Positions 59,249 to 64,000 of a stretch of 64,000 nt of DNA are shown piece by piece. Source of the stretch: UBA7803 sp040219135 (lineage in GTDB: Bacteria; Pseudomonadota; Gammaproteobacteria; Pseudomonadales; Azotimanducaceae); contig JAVJTA010000005.1 in assembly GCA_040219135.1 (NCBI GenBank), positions 434,001 through 498,000 of the forward strand. The letters are read 5' to 3'. A program made the translations under genes and the position numbers. The notes under the pieces were generated by a model that saw only the letters and a list, made by a program, of their open reading frames with translations, searched no databases and was not told the DNA's origin. The first letter of the stretch is position 1, and the number at the start of each line of letters is the position of its first letter.

Positions 59249-60557
59249 CGCTCGGTTCCAGATGTTTGATCATGACTTTGGAATTGCGCTGGAAGTTGTA
59301 CAGCGCCTGACGCGGCGCCGGCAGGTCGTCGATGCTGGCGTCCTCGAAACCGTGCTCGAGGAACCAGTCCCGGGTCTGGGTGGTGAGCACGAACAGCCTG
59401 CGGATGCCGTTTCTCCATGCGGCCTTCTCAGCGGATGCCAGCAGGCGCGCGCCGATTCCGGGCTTGATGCCGGAGCCGCGGTAGGAGCCGTGCACGGCAA
59501 CACAGGCGAGTTCGGCGCTGTCTTCGAAGGGATACAGAGCGCAGCAGCCGATCACGATGCCGTCCAGCTCGGCCACGTGAAAGTTGCCGATCTCGAGTTC
59601 CAGGCGGTCGCGGTCGCGACGCACCAGCACGCCGGCTTCCTCCAGGGGCCGGATCACCTCGACGATGCCGGCGACGTCCTCGGGGCGTGCCGGGCGGACC
59701 ATTTCTCCGCGGGTCTCGAGCAGTTCGGTGCCATGGCCGCGCGCGGTGAACAGCTCTTCCAGGAGCGCGCCGTCTTCGACGTAGCTCACCAGGTGACAGC
59801 GCGGCACGCCGCCGCGACAGGCGCGCACCATGGCGCGCAGCTGGTTGGCGACGTAGGGCTCCGGCTGTGTGCGATCGAGCAGGGCTTCGAGCTCCGCCGG
59901 TACCAGCTCGTGACGATTGCGGCCGGCTTCGTCCTTCACGTAGCCGTCGGCGTCGAACATGATCAGCTTGTCGGCGCCGAGAGCCATGGCCGCGTCCGCC
60001 GCCAATTCGTCCGCGGCCAGGTTGAATACCTGGCCGGAGGGCGAATAGCCCATGGGTGAGAGCATCACCAGCGTGCGGGCGTCGAGCAGTGCACGGATCC
60101 GGTCGGCGTGAATCTTCCGCACCTGACCGGTGAACAGATGATCGACGCCGTCGAGGATGCCGATCGGACGGGCCACGACGAAATTGCCGGTGGCGGTGGC
60201 AATGTCGACGTTGCGCAAAGGGCTCGTCGGCAGGCCGGTGGAGAAGTGCGCCTCCAGACCGGCGCGCACCTGGCCGTAGACCCCGAGGAAGGTCTCCAGG
60301 GTGTCGCGGTCGGTGATCCGGCGGTGGCCGTGGAAGCGGCTGTTCGGCAGGTTCTCGTCGATCTGCGGCCGGGCGCCGTGCACCAGCACCAGGCGCACGC
60401 CGAGAACGTGCAGCAGCGCCAGGTCGTGCACGATGTTGGCCAGGTTGGCGTGGGCGATCGCCTCGCCGCCGAGCAGCACCACGAAGGTGCGGCCGCGGTG
60501 CGCGCTGATGTAGGGCGTGGAGGCCCGGAACCACCTGGCGTAGCCGCTGGTTTCCAC
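59241..60557 (-). CDS. argA: N-acetylglutamate synthase ArgA
   Basis: A 438-residue enzyme: N-terminal amino-acid-kinase-like domain (VVLLGGEAIAHAN, LVLVHGARPQIDE, arginine-binding) and C-terminal GNAT domain (LACVAVHGSYRGSGIKPGIGARLL) that acetylates glutamate, the first step of arginine synthesis. The start is inferred as GTG ending 60557 with GGGGAGG upstream; this gives SGYARWFRASTPYI at the N-terminus and the family length (E. coli 443). Longer frames upstream are unsupported. Confidence 0.94.
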   Translation of the reverse strand: METSGYARWFRASTPYISAHRGRTFVVLLGGEAIAHANLANIVHDLALLHVLGVRLVLVHGARPQIDENLPNSRFHGHRRITDRDTLETFLGVYGQVRAGLEAHFSTGLPTSPLRNVDIATATGNFVVARPIGILDGVDHLFTGQVRKIHADRIRALLDARTLVMLSPMGYSPSGQVFNLAADELAADAAMALGADKLIMFDADGYVKDEAGRNRHELVPAELEALLDRTQPEPYVANQLRAMVRACRGGVPRCHLVSYVEDGALLEELFTARGHGTELLETRGEMVRPARPEDVAGIVEVIRPLEEAGVLVRRDRDRLELEIGNFHVAELDGIVIGCCALYPFEDSAELACVAVHGSYRGSGIKPGIGARLLASAEKAAWRNGIRRLFVLTTQTRDWFLEHGFEDASIDDLPAPRQALYNFQRNSKVMIKHLEPSDE

Positions 60558-60753
60558 TTGGCGTGCGTCCTCCCCATGGGCTGGGCTTGGCAAACGGCGG
60601 ATTCTACAACAGGGCCCCGGCGCTGCGCCGCCGCGTTGCCGTCGCGCCTGGCCGCTCGGCCACGTGGCCGGCCGCTTGCCCGCACCGCGTCGTCGGGCGC
60701 AGACCCCAGGTGCTGCAACTGAGACCTCGGTCATGGAATGCGGCGGCTGCCGG

Positions 60754-60782
60754 TTGCATTTGCCCTGGTCATGCCGTTTACT
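60754..60782 (+). promoter_or_regulatory. Candidate promoter of the PilB/GspE-like gene
   Basis: TTGCAT (60754-60759) and TTTACT (60777-60782) with 17-bp spacing, each matching four of six consensus bases, about 30 nt before the proposed GTG start. Lies in the 254-bp gap from argA, which contains nothing else recognisable. Confidence 0.4.
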
Positions 60783-60811
60783 GGCAAAAGTTGGCTAAAT
60801 CAGGGACTTAC

Positions 60812-62866
60812 GTGGCCACGCCGCTTTCCAATCCGCCCCCCGACGTGCATCAGGACGACGCCGCTTCGGCGCAACGATCGGCCGAAGCGCCGGCGGCGAA
60901 AGAAGCGCCGGCGGCGAAAGAAGCGCCTGCGGCGGAAGAAAGAGAAGCCCCGACGTCGAAGGAAGCGGACGACGCGGCGAAGCAAGATGACGCGACGTTA
61001 GATTCAGCAGCGACCACCGAAACGCCTGGGAACGCCGCCAGCAGCCCGCCACCGCGCGCCCACGACGGTCCGGCCAGGGGACGAAAACTGTCTGACCGCC
61101 TGATCGGCAGCGAGCGCCTGCTGGACCTGCCGGCGGTACTCGACGAACTGGTGCAGGCTGGCTTCATCAGTCAGCGCCAGGCGGAAGACGTGCTCATCGC
61201 GCCGCGCACCAAGAAGGAGCTGATCCAGCATCCCCTCGAGATCATCGCGGCCCGCGAGTTCGAAAATCGCAACAAGCCGGGTTCCCTGCTCGACCTGGAA
61301 GATCTGACCGAGTGGCTGTGCGCCATCAGCGGCCAGCCTTACCTGCGCATCGACCCGCTGAAGATCAACGTCAATGCCGTCACCGAGGTCATGTCCTACG
61401 CGTTTGCCCAGCGCCACAACATCCTTGCCGTCGAAGTCAGCGACGACGAGGTGGTGATCGCCAGCGCCCAGCCGTTCATGTATCAGTGGGAGACCATGCT
61501 CACCCAGACCCTGCGGGGTCGGCGGATCCGCCGGGTGGTGGCGAACCCGGGCGATCTGAATCGCTACATGCTCGAGTTCTACACCATGGCTCGGGCGGTC
61601 TCGAAGGCCGGAGAGCAGGGGCTCGAGGTCAGCAACATCGCCAACTTCGAGCAGATGCTCGAACTCGGCGCGCTGAAGAGCCCGGAGGCCAACGACGCCC
61701 ACGTCGTGAACATCGTCGACTGGCTGCTGCAGTACGCGTTCGACCAGCGGGCCAGCGACATCCACATCGAGCCGCGCCGCGACAAAGGCTTCATCCGCTT
61801 CCGCATCGACGGCGTGCTGCACCACGTCTACGAGCTGCCCAGCGCGGTGAACGCCGCGGTAACCAGCCGCCTGAAGATCCTCGGCCGCATGGACGTGGCC
61901 GAGAAGCGCCGGCCCCAGGACGGCCGGGTGAAGACGAAGAGCCCGGACGGCGATGAGGTGGAGCTGCGGCTCTCCACCCTGCCCACCGCGTTCGGCGAGA
62001 AGATGGTGCTGCGCGTCTTCGACCCGGACGTGCTGCTGCGCAGCTTCGGCGAGCTCGGCCTCACCGGCAAGGACTACGACCGCTGGCAGAGCATGGTGCA
62101 CAACCCCAACGGCATCGTCCTGGTGACCGGCCCCACGGGTTCGGGTAAGACCACCACGCTGTACTCGACGCTCAAGCAGCTGGCGACCTCCGAGGTCAAC
62201 GTCTGCACCATCGAAGACCCGATCGAGATGGTCGAGCCGACGTTCAATCAGATGCAGGTGCAGCACAACATCGACGTGTCCTTCGCCTCCGGCGTGCGCG
62301 CCCTGCTGCGGCAGGATCCGGACATCATCATGGTCGGTGAGGTCCGCGATCTGCAGACCGCCGAGATGGCCATCCAGGCGGCCCTGACCGGCCACCTGGT
62401 GATCTCCACCCTGCACACCAACGATTCTCCCACCGCCATCACCCGGATGCTCGACCTGGGCGTGCCGTCCTACATGATCAAGGCCACCGTGCTCGGGGTC
62501 ATGGCCCAGCGCCTGGTGCGGACCCTGTGCCCGCACTGCAAGGTGGAGGACGAGGTCGATCTGGAAGCCTGGGAGCTGCTGACTCATCCGTTCAAGGCGA
62601 AGCCGCCGAGCCGCGTCTACTGGCCACGCGGCTGCCTGGAATGCCGCGATACCGGCTACCTCGGCCGCGTCGGCATCTACGAGCTTCTGCCCATGAGCGA
62701 CGCGGTGAAAGCGCTGGTCACGGCGGACTGCGACATCCAGAGCATCCGCCGCCAGGGTATGAAGGAAGGCATGCGCACCCTGCGCCTGTCGGGTGCCCAG
62801 AAGGTGGGCGCGGGTCTCACCACCATCGCCGAGGTGCTCCGGGTCGCCCCCGTCTCTGAGGACTGA
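60812..62866 (+). CDS. Type II/IV secretion-system ATPase, PilB/GspE family
   Basis: A 684-residue hexameric motor ATPase. A disordered Ala/Glu/Lys-rich head (about 1-95) is followed by an N-terminal GspE/MshE-like domain (LLDLPAVLDELVQAGFISQRQAEDV and FAQRHNILAVEVSDDEVVIASAQP), then the ATPase core with Walker A GPTGSGKTTT (K446), Asp box DIHIEPRRD, Walker B DPDIIMVGEVRD and His box STLHTN. A zinc site has CPHC and CLEC about 33 residues apart. It could drive pilus extension or a secretion system; no pilA, pilC or gsp genes are adjacent. Start GTG 60812 has AGGGA upstream; the longer frame has no support. Confidence 0.87.
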   Translation: MATPLSNPPPDVHQDDAASAQRSAEAPAAKEAPAAKEAPAAEEREAPTSKEADDAAKQDDATLDSAATTETPGNAASSPPPRAHDGPARGRKLSDRLIGSERLLDLPAVLDELVQAGFISQRQAEDVLIAPRTKKELIQHPLEIIAAREFENRNKPGSLLDLEDLTEWLCAISGQPYLRIDPLKINVNAVTEVMSYAFAQRHNILAVEVSDDEVVIASAQPFMYQWETMLTQTLRGRRIRRVVANPGDLNRYMLEFYTMARAVSKAGEQGLEVSNIANFEQMLELGALKSPEANDAHVVNIVDWLLQYAFDQRASDIHIEPRRDKGFIRFRIDGVLHHVYELPSAVNAAVTSRLKILGRMDVAEKRRPQDGRVKTKSPDGDEVELRLSTLPTAFGEKMVLRVFDPDVLLRSFGELGLTGKDYDRWQSMVHNPNGIVLVTGPTGSGKTTTLYSTLKQLATSEVNVCTIEDPIEMVEPTFNQMQVQHNIDVSFASGVRALLRQDPDIIMVGEVRDLQTAEMAIQAALTGHLVISTLHTNDSPTAITRMLDLGVPSYMIKATVLGVMAQRLVRTLCPHCKVEDEVDLEAWELLTHPFKAKPPSRVYWPRGCLECRDTGYLGRVGIYELLPMSDAVKALVTADCDIQSIRRQGMKEGMRTLRLSGAQKVGAGLTTIAEVLRVAPVSED
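60887..60940 (+). repeat. 18-bp tandem repeat in the PilB-like head
   Basis: Three units of GCGCCGGCGGCGAAAGAA (60887, 60905, 60923; the third has three substitutions) encode repeated A-P-A-A-K/E-E. The region is predicted disordered. Confidence 0.85.
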
Positions 62867-62977
62867 AGCGCATTCCTCCCGCGAGATGCTCCGGTTCCCG
62901 GCGCTGCTGTCCGCTCCTGACATGCTCTGTCAGGAGGTGTTCGTTACCATGGGCTCCGGACATCAGGAGAAAGCGAA

Positions 62978-63385
62978 ATGTCGGCAACGGGAAAGTGTCT
63001 GTGCGGCGCGGTGCGCTTCACCGCAGACGGCGTCGAGCCCCACGTGCATGCCTGCCACTGCAGCATGTGCCGGGCGTGGTCCGGGGCATCCATGCTCGCC
63101 GCCACGGTGGGCAGCGTCGCCTTCGACGGCGAGGAGAATCTGGTCCGATTCGATTCCTCGGAGTGGGGTGCGCGTGGGTTCTGCGGCCGCTGCGGCTCGA
63201 ATCTGTTCTATCACCTGAAGCCGGCGGACACGTACATGATGTGCATGGGCGCTTTCGACGATCAGTCGGCCTTCGAACTCGCCGGTGAGATCTATATCGA
63301 CGCCAAGCCGCCGGGTTACGCCTTCAGCGGCGAGCATCCGCGCCAGACCGGCGAGGAGTTCCTCGCGTCGCTGCCCCAGGGCTGA
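62978..63385 (+). CDS. GFA (glutathione-dependent formaldehyde-activating) family protein
   Basis: A 135-residue zinc-binding protein: GKCLCGAVRF (CxC), CHCSMCRAWSG and GFCGRCGSNLFY supply the usual Cys ligands. Despite the family name most members are not known to act on formaldehyde; they are generally assigned as carbon-sulfur lyases or unknowns. 111 bp after the PilB-like gene; start ATG 62978 after AGGAG. Confidence 0.88.
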   Translation: MSATGKCLCGAVRFTADGVEPHVHACHCSMCRAWSGASMLAATVGSVAFDGEENLVRFDSSEWGARGFCGRCGSNLFYHLKPADTYMMCMGAFDDQSAFELAGEIYIDAKPPGYAFSGEHPRQTGEEFLASLPQG

Positions 63386-63566
63386 GGCGCCGCCGCGGTC
63401 GCAACGCGTCGGACCGAGTCGCCCCGCGCTGCCGAATCGGAGGCACCGGGCTTGACCGGCCGGGGACGCCTGCGGCGCGCGGCCGCTGCCCCGATCTCGC
63501 GCAAAAGTTGCTTGGAATGCAACGGCTTACGCCGATCCGGCTGCGACAGGCGCGGCCGTCGGGGCG

Positions 63567-63572
63567 TATACT
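63567..63572 (+). promoter_or_regulatory. Candidate -10 box for glnE
   Basis: TATACT 28 nt before the glnE GTG; GCGACA at 63543-63548 (18-bp spacing) is a weak -35 candidate. The rest of the 214-bp gap from 63386 shows nothing else. Confidence 0.4.
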
Positions 63573-63599
63573 GAGCGGCCTCATGGAGAGCGCTGCGAC

Positions 63600-64000
63600 G
63601 TGCCCGATTTCACCCTGACCGGCGTCCTCGCGGACAAGGCCGCACAGCTGGCGCCGCGCCTCGAGTCCGCGCTGGGAACCGCTGCGGACGATGAGCTGCG
63701 CTACGTCAGCGCGCTCAGCGATTTCGCCGCCGGCCTGGTTCTGCAGCATCCCCGCTGGCTCGACCGACAGGACCTGCGCGGGCAGTTCGGACGTCCTCCG
63801 GAGCGCGCCGACGTGGAGGCTGCCGCCGGCGCCGGCCTCGCGCCCCTGCTCGCCGCCGAGGAGCCCGCCATGGACGCCCTGCAGCAGGTTCTGCGGCACC
63901 TGCGTAACCGCTTTCAGCTGTGGATCGTGTGGCGCCATCTGGCGCTGCGCGCGCCGTTGGAGGAAACCACCGCGGCGCTGTCGGATCTGGCCGACGTGCT
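63600..64000 (+). CDS. glnE: Glutamine synthetase adenylyltransferase/deadenylylase, N-terminal part
   Basis: Cut by the window end after about 133 residues; GlnE is normally about 950. The visible part reads VLADKAAQLAPRLESAL, DFAAGLVLQHPRWL and then LRHLRNRFQLWIVWRHLALR with LEETTAALSDLADV, matching the GlnE N-terminal region (E. coli LRRFRNREMVRI-WRD...). GlnE adenylylates and deadenylylates glutamine synthetase in response to PII. Start GTG 63600 with GGAGAG upstream. Together with ptsP it points to nitrogen regulation in this region. Confidence 0.85.
   Translation, partial: MPDFTLTGVLADKAAQLAPRLESALGTAADDELRYVSALSDFAAGLVLQHPRWLDRQDLRGQFGRPPERADVEAAAGAGLAPLLAAEEPAMDALQQVLRHLRNRFQLWIVWRHLALRAPLEETTAALSDLADV

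Noticed and set aside
1..64000. tRNA, rRNA, insertion sequence, prophage or origin sequences
   Set aside because: None was recognised on either strand by reading; tRNAscan and ISfinder searches would settle this.

Overview
The window is GC-rich (roughly two thirds G+C by eye), densely packed chromosomal DNA from a gammaproteobacterium. The evidence is the Pil-Chp twitching-motility cluster (pilGHIJ-chpA-chpC), 6S RNA placed between zapA and the 5-formyl-THF cyclo-ligase gene, the ygfB-pepP-ubiH block followed by gcv genes, rppH-ptsP with lgt-thyA nearby, back-to-back rpiA/ilvA, a gammaproteobacterial-type argA and the start of glnE. Several blocks match the order of the E. coli serA/ssrS/gcv and rppH-ptsP-lgt-thyA regions. 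I cannot place the organism below class. No rRNA, tRNA, prophage, insertion sequence or CRISPR array was seen.

Layout. 1-9.75 kb: chemosensory operon for type IV pili (two response regulators, a CheW, a short MCP, a 2194-residue multi-Hpt CheA hybrid, a second CheW). 9.8-12.6 kb (minus): rsmE, metF, metK. 12.8-17 kb: tkt, pgk, an alpha/beta hydrolase. 17-22.1 kb: a beta-lactamase-fold hydrolase, serA back to back with an FAD-linked D-2-hydroxyglutarate dehydrogenase-like gene, an intergenic region holding two related inverted-repeat elements, rpiA. 22.2-25.8 kb: ilvA, def, the 5-formyl-THF cyclo-ligase, 6S RNA, zapA and a ZapB-like coiled coil. 25.9-33.6 kb: ygfB, pepP, ubiH, gcvT, gcvH, gcvPA, gcvPB. 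33.6-44.2 kb: a YyaL-like protein, rppH, ptsP, an MFS transporter, an atypical SDR, an NRDE protein, lgt, thyA, folA, an unknown gene. 44.3-51.4 kb: an S9 peptidase lipoprotein, an NAD-kinase-like protein overlapping fabV, a class III cyclase, hemE, a VanZ-like protein. 51.4-57.5 kb: small mostly accessory genes (VOC, RRM, GNAT, ACT, CYTH, DUF4404, YaiI, L,D-transpeptidase, a four-gene cupin/membrane cluster, a diguanylate cyclase). 57.6-64 kb: ilvD, argA, a PilB/GspE-type ATPase, a GFA protein, glnE (cut by the window end).

Functional themes. One-carbon and serine/glycine metabolism is strongly represented: serA makes the serine precursor, gcvTHP cleaves glycine to methylene-THF, and metF, thyA, folA and the cyclo-ligase interconvert or use folates; metK makes SAM and def removes the formyl group that starts proteins. 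A second theme is type IV pilus control, with the Pil-Chp operon at one end and a PilB-like motor at the other. ptsP, a class III cyclase, a GGDEF protein and glnE add signalling and nitrogen control.

Most notable: (i) two copies of a structured, MITE-like element in opposite orientation at 21018-21441, whose hairpins seem to keep pairing while their sequences differ; (ii) a five-unit 15-bp tandem repeat expanding dihydrofolate reductase in frame, with other tandem repeats in chpA, ygfB, the pilB-like gene and at the ubiH stop codon; (iii) a PilJ-type receptor without its periplasmic sensor, in a cluster without pilK or chpB; (iv) an SDR that has lost the catalytic Tyr and Lys.
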